The position numbers and the translations under genes are program-made. Below the pieces are notes generated by a model. The model was not told the DNA's origin. It worked only from the letters and a program-made list of their open reading frames with translations, and did no database searches. Source: Clostridium sp. CAG:167 (GTDB lineage: Bacteria; Bacillota; Clostridia; Lachnospirales; Lachnospiraceae). From it: DNA of 48,207 nucleotides. Positions 7,402 through 14,693 of this stretch are shown here, piece by piece. The stretch covers positions 5,712 through 53,918 of the forward strand of contig HF998330.1 in assembly GCA_000433735.1 (NCBI GenBank). Direction: 5' to 3'. Every line of letters begins with the position of its first letter. The stretch's first letter is position 1.

Positions 7402-7408
7402 TAAGAAC

Positions 7409-7437
7409 TTGACATTTTTTCCCTGTTTGTGTACAAT
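7409..7437 (+). promoter_or_regulatory. sigma-A promoter of tRNA-Thr
   Basis: TTGACA at 7409-7414, 17 bases, TACAAT at 7432-7437: near-consensus and 18 bp before the mature tRNA, as expected for a strong stable-RNA promoter. Confidence 0.85.
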
Positions 7438-7455
7438 ATCTCTTGTTAGTGCAAA

Positions 7456-7528
7456 GCTTCCTTGGCTCAGTTGGTAGAGCGGCACATTCGTAATGTGTAG
7501 GTCATCGGTTCAAGTCCGATAGGGAGCT
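7456..7528 (+). tRNA. tRNA-Thr (anticodon CGT)
   Basis: The cloverleaf folds fully: acceptor GCTTCCT with AGGGAGC, D stem GCTC/GAGC, anticodon stem GCACA/TGTGT around loop TTCGTAA (anticodon CGT, reads ACG), variable AGGTC, T stem ATCGG/CCGAT around TTCAAGT. CCA is not encoded. A run of seven T (7528-7534) follows at once and should end transcription. It is a single tRNA with its own promoter. No duplicated 3' end was seen downstream, so there is no sign of an integrated element. Confidence 0.97.
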
Positions 7529-7568
7529 TTTTTTGATGCAGAAATTTGGTAGATATATTGGAATTGCT

Positions 7569-7624
7569 GTGAGTGTTTGCTGCCAGTCTTTTGGTATTCC
7601 AGCAAGGAGGCAGAAAACACTCAC
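7569..7624. other. hairpin region between tRNA-Thr and the fab promoter
   Basis: The 236-bp gap before acpP holds no gene. GTGAGTGTTTGCTGCC (7569-7584) pairs with GGCAGAAAACACTCAC (7609-7624) at 15 of 16 positions around a 24-base loop. TTGCTG in the left arm can alternatively pair with CAGCAA (7600-7605) in the loop, so two folds compete. No T-run follows. It lies upstream of the predicted acpP transcription start, so it would act as DNA, as an independent small RNA, or only in read-through RNA. Confidence 0.5.
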
Positions 7625-7647
7625 TGCCAACACAATTGCGGGATATC

Positions 7648-7676
7648 TTGACAAACATGACAATATACTGTAAAAT
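7648..7676 (+). promoter_or_regulatory. promoter of the acpP-fab operon
   Basis: TTGACA at 7648-7653, 17 bases, TAAAAT at 7671-7676. The expected start is near 7683, about 80 bases before acpP. Confidence 0.75.
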
Positions 7677-7686
7677 AGGCTTGATT

Positions 7687-7704
7687 ATTCAAAGAGGTTT
7701 GAAT
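7687..7704. promoter_or_regulatory. putative fab repressor operator
   Basis: ATTCAAA, GAGG, TTTGAAT: a perfect 7+7 dyad placed about +4 to +21 relative to the predicted start, where a bound dimer would block initiation or escape. Fatty-acid operons in Firmicutes are commonly controlled by FapR or MarR-type FabT/FabR repressors. This half-site order is not the FabT order I know, so the regulator is not assigned. Confidence 0.5.
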
Positions 7705-7764
7705 ACAATAGTGCTGTCATCCGGCAGTGCTAAAAAATAAAAGCAAAAAAGGAGAAATAGTATT

Positions 7765-7995
7765 ATGTTAGAAAAAATGCAGGAACTTATTGCAGACCAG
7801 TTGAGCGTAGATGCAGACAGCATTACAGAGGCATCTTCATTCAAAGATGATTTGGGAGCTGATTCCCTTGATCTCTATGAGTTGATCATGGCATTGGAAG
7901 AAGAGTATGATGTTGAGATTCCAACAGATGATCTTGAAAGCATCAATACTGTAGGCGACGTAATGAATTTCTTAAAGAGCAAAGGTGTAGAGTAA
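7765..7995 (+). CDS. acpP: acyl carrier protein
   Basis: A 76-residue acidic carrier protein with the usual length. The phosphopantetheine site is S34 in GADSLDLYELIMALEEEYDVEIP. It carries growing acyl chains for type II fatty acid synthesis in the cytoplasm. GGAG lies about ten bases before the ATG. It is first in the block acpP-fabD-fabG-fabF-fabZ, with its own promoter and a structured gap before fabD, which fits the need for more ACP than enzymes. Confidence 0.97.
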   Translation: MLEKMQELIADQLSVDADSITEASSFKDDLGADSLDLYELIMALEEEYDVEIPTDDLESINTVGDVMNFLKSKGVE

Positions 7996-8012
7996 TTTAA
8001 AACTGCACATAG

Positions 8013-8069
8013 TGTCTGTAAACAGACAACAAAGACACCAAGAGGGGGTTGTTGACTCTGTCTTGGTGT
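8013..8069 (+). terminator. structured acpP-fabD spacer, probable partial terminator
   Basis: A TGTCTGT/ACAGACA dyad (8013-8028) is followed by a 9-bp stem, ACACCAAGA (8035-8043) with TCTTGGTGT (8061-8069), then the T-rich TTGTCTTTATT. The T-tract is weak, so partial attenuation after acpP is more likely than full termination. It could also protect the acpP mRNA end. Confidence 0.45.
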
Positions 8070-8114
8070 TTGTCTTTATTAGAGAAAATGATTTTAGAAA
8101 GGTTAGTTAGAACG

Positions 8115-9047
8115 ATGGCTAAAATAGCATTTGTATTCCCGGGACAGGGTGCACAGGTTGTTGGCATGGGTAAGGATGTATATGATCATTCTGCTAAAGC
8201 AAAAGAAGTTTTTGACCGTGCCAGTGAGGCAGTAGACCTGGATCTGAAGGCACTTTGTTTTGAAGAAAATGACAATATCAATATTACAGAGTATACACAG
8301 GTATGTCTTTTGACAACCAGTGTGGCAATTATGGAAGAACTTCTTTCCAGAGGAATTAAACCGGACGTGGCAGCAGGCCTGAGTCTGGGTGAGTACTGCG
8401 CTCTGGTGGCAGTAGGATCGATGAACTATGTAGATGCAGCTAAAGCAGTCCGCAAAAGAGGTATTTATATGCAGGAAGAAGTACCGGCTGGTAAAGGCGG
8501 TATGGCAGCAATCCTTGGTATGGACAAAGAAGTGATCGAGGAAAATATCGAAGAATTTGAACAGGTACAGGTGGCAAACTACAACTGCCCCGGACAGATT
8601 GTTATCTCAGGAGAGACAGAGCAGGTAAAACAGGCAGCGGATAAACTGAAAGAAGCAGGAGCCAAAAGAGCAGTTCTTTTGAATGTCAGCGGACCATTCC
8701 ATTCCAGCCTTTTGACTGGTGCCGGCGAGAAATTAAAACCGGTATTGGAGGGATTGACAATTTCAGAGCCACAGATCCCATATGTGGCGAATGTAAACGC
8801 TTCCTACATAACAAAAAAAGAAGATATTGAACCATTGCTGATCAAACAGGTAAGTAATTCAGTTCGCTGGCAGCAGTCGGTAGAGGCTATGGTAGAGGAT
8901 GGCGTAGATACATTTATCGAAATCGGACCAGGCCGTACGCTGGCAGGATTTAATAAAAAGATCGGCAAAAAACTTGGCAAAGAACTGACTACTTATACAG
9001 TTGGAACTATGGAAGACATAGATAAGGTTGTAGAAGCCCTGGCGTAA
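8115..9047 (+). CDS. fabD: malonyl-CoA:ACP transacylase
   Basis: A 310-residue enzyme that transfers malonyl from CoA to ACP, supplying the extender unit of fatty acid synthesis. It shows the family FVFPGQGAQ start, the nucleophile S90 in GLSLGEY, H196 in VSGPFHSSLL and the C-terminal EIGPGRTLAGF. The start at 8115 (MAKIAFVFPG) is chosen because the family begins there; the open frame runs 22 codons further up through a spacer hairpin. A weak AGAAAGG lies 12 bases before. fabG follows after 27 bp. Confidence 0.96.
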   Translation: MAKIAFVFPGQGAQVVGMGKDVYDHSAKAKEVFDRASEAVDLDLKALCFEENDNINITEYTQVCLLTTSVAIMEELLSRGIKPDVAAGLSLGEYCALVAVGSMNYVDAAKAVRKRGIYMQEEVPAGKGGMAAILGMDKEVIEENIEEFEQVQVANYNCPGQIVISGETEQVKQAADKLKEAGAKRAVLLNVSGPFHSSLLTGAGEKLKPVLEGLTISEPQIPYVANVNASYITKKEDIEPLLIKQVSNSVRWQQSVEAMVEDGVDTFIEIGPGRTLAGFNKKIGKKLGKELTTYTVGTMEDIDKVVEALA

Positions 9048-9074
9048 AAGCAGGGTGCCTGGAATGGAGGATGT

Positions 9075-9818
9075 ATGTTATTAGCAGACAAGATTGCGGT
9101 AGTGACAGGAGCAAGCCGTGGAATCGGAAGGGGAATCGCCCTGGCCATGGCAAGAGAAGGTGCTACGGTGGTTGTAAATTATAACGGTTCCAAAGAAAGA
9201 GCCGAAGAAGTGGTGGCAGAAATTGAAAATGCAGGCGGCAAAGCTGTAGCAAAGCAGTGCAATGTCAGTGATTTTTCACAGGCTAAGGAATTTTTTGCAG
9301 AGGTTGTAAAAGAGTATGGAAGAATTGACATACTTGTAAACAATGCGGGCATCACAAGAGATAATCTCATCATGAAAATGTCGGAAGAAGAATTTCAGGA
9401 TGTGATCGATACCAATCTTGGCGGTGCGTTTAATGGAACCAAATTTGTTACCCGTCCAATGATGAAACAGCGCGTTGGCCGCATCATCAATATCGCATCG
9501 GTTTCCGGTGTGACCGGCAACATGGGACAGGCCAATTATTCTGCGTCCAAAGCAGGTATCATTGGACTCACCAAGGCAACAGCCAAAGAACTGGCAGCCC
9601 GTAATATTACGGTAAATGCCATTGCCCCTGGTTTCATTGCCACGGAGATGACAGATAAGTTAAATGATGCTGTAAAAGAAGCAGCGGTTAAGACCATTCC
9701 TCTTGGTGAATTTGGAAAAGTAGAGGATATCGCCGAGACAGCAGTCTTTTTGGCATCGGACAAAGCAAGATATATTACCGGCCAGGTGATTTGTGTGGAT
9801 GGCGGTATTGCAATGTAA
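9075..9818 (+). CDS. fabG: 3-oxoacyl-[ACP] reductase
   Basis: A 247-residue short-chain dehydrogenase that reduces 3-oxoacyl-ACP with NADPH. It has the cofactor motif TGASRGIG (11-18), the NNAG motif (89-92), and the catalytic set S142, Y155 and K159 in ASVSGVTG and ANYSASKAG. Length and C terminus (ITGQVICVDGGIAM) are typical. GGAGG precedes the ATG. It lies between fabD and fabF in one operon, which separates it from the many unrelated SDR enzymes. Confidence 0.97.
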   Translation: MLLADKIAVVTGASRGIGRGIALAMAREGATVVVNYNGSKERAEEVVAEIENAGGKAVAKQCNVSDFSQAKEFFAEVVKEYGRIDILVNNAGITRDNLIMKMSEEEFQDVIDTNLGGAFNGTKFVTRPMMKQRVGRIINIASVSGVTGNMGQANYSASKAGIIGLTKATAKELAARNITVNAIAPGFIATEMTDKLNDAVKEAAVKTIPLGEFGKVEDIAETAVFLASDKARYITGQVICVDGGIAM

Positions 9819-9843
9819 TAGTTTTAGATTACGGAGGTAAGAA

Positions 9844-11079
9844 ATGAGCAGACGAGTAGTGATTACCGGTATGGGAGCCGTGACTCCGATTGGTAATAAT
9901 GTAGAAGATTTTTGGGCAAATATTAAAAAAGGCACAGTAGGTATCGGACCGATCACAAAGTTTGATACAAGTGATTATAAAGCACATCTGGCAGCAGAGG
10001 TCAAAGATTTTGATCCATTGCAGTATATGGACAAAAAATCTGCCCGCCGTATGGAAGTTTTTTCCCAGTATGCAGTAGTAGCAGCCAAAGAGGCTATGGA
10101 GGATGCAGGACTGGATATGGAAAAAGAAGATTCTTTCCGCGTAGGATGTGCTGTAGGATGTGGAATCGGAAGTCTGCAGTGCGTACAGAGAAACTATGTG
10201 CGTATCCAGACAAAGGGACCAAACCGTGTAGAACCACTGATGATCCCGATGCTGATCTCCAATATCGCAGCCGGTAACATTTCTATCCAGCTGGGACTTC
10301 AGGGAAAGAATATCAACGTAGTAACAGCTTGTGCTACCGGTAACCATAATATTGGTGAGGCATTCCGCTCCATTCAGTACGGTGAGGCTGAGGTAATGTT
10401 TGCAGGAGGTACAGAAGGCGCTATCACAGAAAGTGGTGTGGCTGGATTTACCGGACTGAATGCGTTGTCTACTTCAGAGGATCCGATGCGTGCTTCCATT
10501 CCGTTTGATGCGGAGCGTGGTGGCTTTGTCATGGGTGAAGGTGCCGGAATCCTTGTTATGGAAGAACTGGAGCATGCCAAGGCGAGAGGTGCCAAGATTT
10601 ATGCAGAGATCGTAGGTTACGGTGCTACCAGTGATGCACACCATGTAACAGCACCATTGGAGGACGGATCCGGTGCTGCCAAGGCAATGGAGTTTGCGAT
10701 GAAAGATGCAGGTGTGACACCGGAAGAGATTGATTATGTTAATGCTCACGGAACAGGTACACACTTAAATGACCTGACAGAGACAGCCGCCCTTAAACTG
10801 GCTATGGGTGAAGCTGCTTATCATTGTAAAGTTAATTCTACTAAGTCTATGGTGGGACACCTTCTGGGCGCCGCCGGCGGTGTAGAAGCGATTGCATGTG
10901 TGAAGGCAATTCAGGAAAATTATGTACACAAAAATGCAGGTCTTGTAAATAGAGATCCGGAGTGTGATCTGGACTGTGTAACTGAGGCAGTAGAGACACC
11001 GGTCAATGTGGCGATGAGTAACTCACTTGGTTTTGGTGGACACAATGCTACTTTGATTTTCAAAGCATACGAAGCATAA
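9844..11079 (+). CDS. fabF: 3-oxoacyl-[ACP] synthase II
   Basis: A 411-residue elongating condensing enzyme joining malonyl-ACP to acyl-ACP. The catalytic triad is visible: C163 in VVTACATGNHNIG, H302 in NAHGTGTHLND and H339 in KSMVGHLLGAAGG. The start MSRRVVITGMGAVTPIG and end SNSLGFGGHNATLIFK are standard. GGAGG lies seven bases before the ATG. It is 25 bp after fabG. Confidence 0.97.
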   Translation: MSRRVVITGMGAVTPIGNNVEDFWANIKKGTVGIGPITKFDTSDYKAHLAAEVKDFDPLQYMDKKSARRMEVFSQYAVVAAKEAMEDAGLDMEKEDSFRVGCAVGCGIGSLQCVQRNYVRIQTKGPNRVEPLMIPMLISNIAAGNISIQLGLQGKNINVVTACATGNHNIGEAFRSIQYGEAEVMFAGGTEGAITESGVAGFTGLNALSTSEDPMRASIPFDAERGGFVMGEGAGILVMEELEHAKARGAKIYAEIVGYGATSDAHHVTAPLEDGSGAAKAMEFAMKDAGVTPEEIDYVNAHGTGTHLNDLTETAALKLAMGEAAYHCKVNSTKSMVGHLLGAAGGVEAIACVKAIQENYVHKNAGLVNRDPECDLDCVTEAVETPVNVAMSNSLGFGGHNATLIFKAYEA

Positions 11080-11085
11080 AAAATA

Positions 11086-11121
11086 AAAAGGGGCGTAACG
11101 GTTCGATCCGCTGCGCCTTTT
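11086..11121 (+). terminator. weak hairpin between fabF and fabZ
   Basis: AAAAGG..CG..CGG pairs imperfectly with CCG..CG.CCTTTT around TTCGAT. The T-run is only four bases, so read-through into fabZ, 26 bp on, is expected; it may lower fabZ expression. Confidence 0.35.
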
Positions 11122-11146
11122 CCATGAAAAAGAAAGAGAGGCCCTT

Positions 11147-11581
11147 ATGTTATTAGATGTAAATGAAATCAAAAAAATAATCCCTCACCGTTATCCATTT
11201 CTTCTGGTAGACTGTATCGAAGAACTGGAGCCGGGAGTGAAGGCAGTAGGATATAAAAATGTTACGGTAAATGAGCCATTTTTTCAGGGACATTTTCCGC
11301 AGCAGCCGGTTATGCCGGGAGTTCTCATTATTGAGGCATTGGCTCAGGTTGGCGCAGTGGCAGTGCTGAGTCTGGAGGAAAACAAGGGAAAGCTTGCTTT
11401 CTTTGGTGGAATCAAAAATGCCAAATTTAGAAAACAGGTGGTTCCGGGAGACGTACTAAAACTGGAGACAGAGATCATTAAGTGCAAAGGTCCTATGGGC
11501 GTAGGAAAGGCAGTTGCCACTGTGAATGGAAAAGTGGCAGCAGAAGCGGAGATCAGTTTCATTTGTTCTGATGCAAAGTAG
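11147..11581 (+). CDS. fabZ: 3-hydroxyacyl-[ACP] dehydratase
   Basis: A 144-residue hot-dog-fold enzyme dehydrating 3-hydroxyacyl-ACP to the trans-2-enoyl form. It shows IPHRYPFLLVD, the catalytic H49 in FFQGHFP and E63 in PGVLIIEALAQ. Length is normal. AGAGAGGCCC precedes the ATG. It is the last fab gene here; the operon has no acc genes, fabH or enoyl reductase. Confidence 0.96.
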   Translation: MLLDVNEIKKIIPHRYPFLLVDCIEELEPGVKAVGYKNVTVNEPFFQGHFPQQPVMPGVLIIEALAQVGAVAVLSLEENKGKLAFFGGIKNAKFRKQVVPGDVLKLETEIIKCKGPMGVGKAVATVNGKVAAEAEISFICSDAK

Positions 11582-11653
11582 GTAAAATGCACAAGAATCA
11601 GTCTTTACCTATGGGTTAATTTTCACAAATCTTTGCCTTTATCCCTAAAAACC

Positions 11654-11682
11654 TTACAATTTGCCCGAAAAAGTGTTATACT
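11654..11682 (+). promoter_or_regulatory. putative promoter of the CarD-like gene
   Basis: TATACT at 11677-11682 is a good -10. TTACAA at 11654-11659 with a 17-base gap is a poor -35. The start would fall about 48 bases before the TTG codon. Confidence 0.45.
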
Positions 11683-11736
11683 TTGGGTAGTGTTTAGAGG
11701 ACTTAATCAGTATAATGAAAGAAAGGAAGGGTAAAA

Positions 11737-12234
11737 TTGTTTGAAATTGGCGATTATGTAGTACATGGCAACAATGGTGTGTGCAAAGTAGATGCGGTGC
11801 AGGAAATGGACATGGGAAAGAGTACAAGAACTTATTATACACTGGTTCCTTTATATGCACCAGGCAGCAAACTGTTTGTGCCGGCTGATAGTACCAAGGT
11901 GGTTACCAGGGCTGTTATGACCAAGCAGGAGGCGGCCAAGCTGATGGATGAATGGGAAGAGATGGAGACATTGCAGGTGGAGAATGATAAGAACAGGGAA
12001 GATATATATAAGGCAGCCCTTCGTTCCTGCGATACAAGAAAATGGGTTCAGTTGATCAAGACTTCCTATCTCCGTAGTCAGGACCGATTGAAAAAAGGCA
12101 AGAAAATTACGACCAGCGATGAGAGATATCTGCATATGGCAGAGGATAATCTGTTTGGAGAACTGGCCATTCCATTTGAGATGACAAAAGGTGAGGCAGA
12201 AGCATATTTTATATCCAAGGTATCTATGGTATAA
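11737..12234 (+). CDS. CarD/CdnL-family transcription factor
   Basis: A 165-residue CarD-like protein. The N-terminal RNA-polymerase-interacting domain (about 1-60) has FEIGDYVVHGNNGVCKVDAV, YYTLVPLYAPGSKLFVPAD and the following KVVTRAVMT. The C-terminal helical part includes REDIYKAALRSCDTRKWVQLIKTSYLR. CarD/CdnL proteins bind the polymerase beta subunit and stabilise the open complex at stable-RNA and other promoters. The start is TTG with AGGAAGGG about five bases upstream. It is monocistronic, with its own promoter and a strong terminator. A role in growth-rate or stress control is likely by family; its targets are unknown. Confidence 0.88.
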   Translation: MFEIGDYVVHGNNGVCKVDAVQEMDMGKSTRTYYTLVPLYAPGSKLFVPADSTKVVTRAVMTKQEAAKLMDEWEEMETLQVENDKNREDIYKAALRSCDTRKWVQLIKTSYLRSQDRLKKGKKITTSDERYLHMAEDNLFGELAIPFEMTKGEAEAYFISKVSMV

Positions 12235-12260
12235 AAGCATTAGGTCTTACCTGATAAAAT

Positions 12261-12305
12261 AAAACAGAGGCCGGAAGGTATTGTTCCTTCCGGCCTCTGT
12301 TTTTT
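12261..12305. terminator. bidirectional intrinsic terminator between carD-like and proS
   Basis: An 18-bp perfect stem from AAAACAGAGGCCGGAAGG closes a 7-base loop and is flanked by A-run and T-run, so it works in both directions for these convergent genes. Confidence 0.93.
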
Positions 12306-12321
12306 ATGTCTGCTGTTGAAA

Positions 12322-14043
12322 TTATTTCATTTCTTCGATCATTTTCTTTACTGTGTCTAAAACAGCGTCAATGGCTACTTTATCCTGTACAGATTTGTCG
12401 CGGGTAGATAATTCTACTACCTGTTCCTTCATGTTTCTAGGGCTGACAACCAAACGGATCGGAACACCCAGAAGGTCTGCATCCGAGAACATAACACCCG
12501 GACGGACATTACGGTCATCGTAGATCACTTCAATGTGGTTTTTCTGCATAGTATCATACAGGTTGTCTGCACATGCCTTTGCTTCAGCGTCGTCGGAACG
12601 CAGGCAGCAAAGATGAACCTGCCATGGGGCGATATTCATAGGCCAGATCGGTCCAAAATCATCATGGTGTGCTTCGCATACGGAAGCGGCCAGACGGCCT
12701 ACACCGATGCCGTAACAGCCCATGATCGGATACTGTGCATTGCCATCCGCATCCAGGTATTGCATGTTCATGGATTTTGTATATTTGGTTCCCAGCTGGA
12801 AGATGTTTCCTACTTCAATACCACGGGAAATCTTGATTGTTTTTTTGCCACATTTTGGACAGATACCGCCCTCAACGATCTTGGCAACATCTACATACTC
12901 TGCATCCGGTACATCGCGGTCCATGCAGAGGCCTGTGAAGTGGTATTCCTCTTCGTTGGCACCACAGGAAAGGTTGTTTGTGCCCTGGAGAGACTGGTCA
13001 TAGATCACGGTAAATTTGCCGTTGACAGAAAGGTTTACCGGTCCGATATAGCCGGCGTTGAGACCACATTCTTCGGTAATAACACCAGGGTGCACCTCCT
13101 CGCCCAGATAGTTTGTTAATTTTGTCTCGTTGATATCCAGATCGCCTCTTACAAAGATCACGACAAATTCGTCTGTCATATTTTTCTGATAGACAACGGC
13201 TTTACAGGATTTTTCCAATGGTGTCTTCAGAAAATCGCAGATTTCTTCGATGGTGTGGATGTTTGGTGTGTGAACTTTGGTCAATGGCTCATCTACTGCA
13301 TCTTTTGTATTCTCCACGATGCTCTGGGCAGCTTCCATGTTGGCACGGTAATCACAGCCATCTTCCTGGCAGATGGCAATGGAATCTTCTCCGATTGGTG
13401 TCAGAAGCATGTATTCGTGGGAAAGACTTCCGCCCATCATACCGGAATCGGATGCAACGGTAACTACTTCAGGAATACCGGCTCTGGCAAAGATGCGGTT
13501 GTATGCTTCGTAGCAGATCTGATAGTAACGCTCCAGATCTTCCTGGGAAGTGTGGAACGAATAAGCATCTTTCATAGTAAATTCACGGACACGGATCAGT
13601 CCGGCGCGAGGTCTTGCCTCATCACGGAACTTTGTCTGGATCTGGTAGATCATAAATGGATAATTATTATAACTTTTGGCATAATCACGAACAAGTTGAA
13701 CAGCGGCTTCCTCGTGTGTCATTCCTAAAACCATTTTAGAACCATTGCGGTCACGGAAGCGGAGAAGTTCGCTGCCTACGGATTCGTAACGGCCGGATTC
13801 GTCCCAGAGGGATGCGGGAAGGGCTACAGGGAAAAGAACTTCCTGTCCGTCAATGGCATCCATTTCCTCCCGGATGATACCTTCGATTTTCTGGCAGATC
13901 CGCTTTAATGGGGTGAACTGGGAATAAATTCCTTTGGCAACATCTTTCATATATCCGCCGCGCATCATTAATGCATGGCTTTCAATGACACAATCGCTTG
14001 GTTTCTCTTTGAAACGCTCGCCTACAAGTTTGTCGAGTTTCAT
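12322..14043 (-). CDS. proS: prolyl-tRNA synthetase
   Basis: A 573-residue class II synthetase charging tRNA-Pro. It has motif 2 as TKFRDEARPRAGLIRVREF and motif 3 as CYGIGVGRLAAS. Between them lies the bacterial editing insert (about residues 225-390, with DEFVVIFVRGDLDINETKL), marking the long bacterial-type ProRS. The C terminus is the anticodon-binding domain. GGAGG lies about seven bases before the ATG, and a sigma-A promoter (14095-14123) precedes it. The leader is too short for a T-box and I see no T-box motif. It ends at the terminator shared with the CarD-like gene. Confidence 0.97.
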   Translation of the reverse strand: MKLDKLVGERFKEKPSDCVIESHALMMRGGYMKDVAKGIYSQFTPLKRICQKIEGIIREEMDAIDGQEVLFPVALPASLWDESGRYESVGSELLRFRDRNGSKMVLGMTHEEAAVQLVRDYAKSYNNYPFMIYQIQTKFRDEARPRAGLIRVREFTMKDAYSFHTSQEDLERYYQICYEAYNRIFARAGIPEVVTVASDSGMMGGSLSHEYMLLTPIGEDSIAICQEDGCDYRANMEAAQSIVENTKDAVDEPLTKVHTPNIHTIEEICDFLKTPLEKSCKAVVYQKNMTDEFVVIFVRGDLDINETKLTNYLGEEVHPGVITEECGLNAGYIGPVNLSVNGKFTVIYDQSLQGTNNLSCGANEEEYHFTGLCMDRDVPDAEYVDVAKIVEGGICPKCGKKTIKISRGIEVGNIFQLGTKYTKSMNMQYLDADGNAQYPIMGCYGIGVGRLAASVCEAHHDDFGPIWPMNIAPWQVHLCCLRSDDAEAKACADNLYDTMQKNHIEVIYDDRNVRPGVMFSDADLLGVPIRLVVSPRNMKEQVVELSTRDKSVQDKVAIDAVLDTVKKMIEEMK

Positions 14044-14094
14044 GATAATCCTCCAATCAAAATATCTTTATATATTAGTAAAAATACTCCTATA

Positions 14095-14123
14095 AATATA
14101 GCATTTACAGGGCGTTTTGTCAA
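14095..14123 (-). promoter_or_regulatory. promoter of proS
   Basis: Read on the minus strand: TTGACA (14123-14118), 17 bases, TATATT (14100-14095), about 50 bases before the start codon. Confidence 0.75.
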
Positions 14124-14223
14124 AATTAAAAAAATAGTTATATTTTTTTCTGTGAGGGAAATAATAGAAATGAAATTTATTTCATGATATTTGATAATAT
14201 GGAATGGAAAGTGAGGAAAAAAC

Positions 14224-14616
14224 ATGAAGAAAATCGTTTTAGCAGCCGCTTTGGTCCTTATGATGATGGCAATGACGGCCTGTGGAAACAACAAAAATAA
14301 CAGCGCCACAGAGCCAGCTAAGGAATCCGAACCGGCCACCACATCCAATACCCCTTCTCCATCACCGAAAACAACGGATGACAATGGAAACAATGATAAC
14401 AATGGGGCAGATGATGCCATGGATGGAGCAGCAGATGGTGTCGATGATGCAGTGGATGGAGCAGCAGATGGGGTAGATGATGCCGTAGACGGTGTTACGG
14501 ATGGTGTAAAAGATACGGTAGATGGTGTTACCAATGGTGTAAAGGATACGGTAGATGGTGTTACGGATGGCGTCAAAGATACCGTAGACGGAGCTTCCAA
14601 TGGGGTAAAAAAATAA
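14224..14616 (+). CDS. repeat-containing lipoprotein of unknown function
   Basis: A 130-residue exported lipoprotein. The signal peptide MKKIVLAAALVLMMMAMTACG ends in a lipobox with Cys20 for lipidation. Next comes a low-complexity linker rich in N, T, S, P and acidic residues (to about 60), then six exact-length 11-residue repeats of the form D-(A/T)-(V/M)-D-G-(V/A)-(T/A/S)-(D/N)-G-V-(K/D), and a final Lys. The 11-residue period with hydrophobic positions suggests an amphipathic helix or right-handed coil, as in LEA-like or surface-spacer proteins; that is inference. The first two repeats are acidic and the later ones carry Lys. GAGG lies eight bases before the ATG. It is divergent from proS. 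I do not recognise the family. Confidence 0.75.
   Translation: MKKIVLAAALVLMMMAMTACGNNKNNSATEPAKESEPATTSNTPSPSPKTTDDNGNNDNNGADDAMDGAADGVDDAVDGAADGVDDAVDGVTDGVKDTVDGVTNGVKDTVDGVTDGVKDTVDGASNGVKK
14413..14610 (+). repeat. six tandem 33-bp repeats in the lipoprotein gene
   Basis: Each 33-bp unit encodes one 11-residue repeat around GATGGTGTTACGGATGG. Units 3-6 are closest to each other and units 1-2 form a second subtype, which suggests two rounds of duplication. Repeat number could vary between strains. Confidence 0.85.
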
Positions 14617-14636
14617 GTCCGGAATATTGGACTTAT
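14606..14636 (-). terminator. terminator of the psd operon (minus strand)
   Basis: On the minus strand an 8-bp stem ATAAGTCC/GGACTTAT with an 8-base loop is followed by a run of T (14612-14606). It overlaps the end of the lipoprotein gene and lies about 165 bp after psd. On the plus strand it lacks a T-run. Confidence 0.6.
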
Positions 14637-14647
14637 AATAATATAAA

Positions 14648-14686
14648 ATCCTCTCATAAGCAGAAATCAAAAACTTATGAGAGGAT
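14648..14686. promoter_or_regulatory. 13-bp hairpin covering the ribosome site of the small ORF
   Basis: ATCCTCTCATAAG (14648-14660) pairs perfectly with CTTATGAGAGGAT (14674-14686). The right arm is the Shine-Dalgarno of the 36-residue ORF at 14694, so translation could be gated by this fold. Read on the minus strand the stem is followed by TTTTATATT, so it may instead be a first terminator for the psd operon. Confidence 0.55.
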
Positions 14687-14693
14687 GATATAT

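Noticed and set aside
7456..7640. tRNA-Thr as an integration (att) site with an element downstream
   Set aside because: No repeat of the tRNA 3' end was found downstream, there is no integrase, and the next genes are the housekeeping fab block.
12535..13119. 194-residue plus-strand ORF opposite proS
   Set aside because: Antisense shadow of the ProRS catalytic and editing domains; hydrophobic composition comes from the complementary codons.
14044..14220. T-box leader for proS
   Set aside because: The leader from the promoter to the ATG is only about 50 bases and no T-box consensus or specifier hairpin is visible.
14040..14657. 205-residue minus-strand ORF rich in TPST repeats, looking like a Ser/Thr surface protein
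   Set aside because: It is the antisense of the 33-bp repeats of the lipoprotein gene, extended into the proS upstream region. It has no ribosome site, and the plus-strand frame has a proper signal peptide and lipobox.
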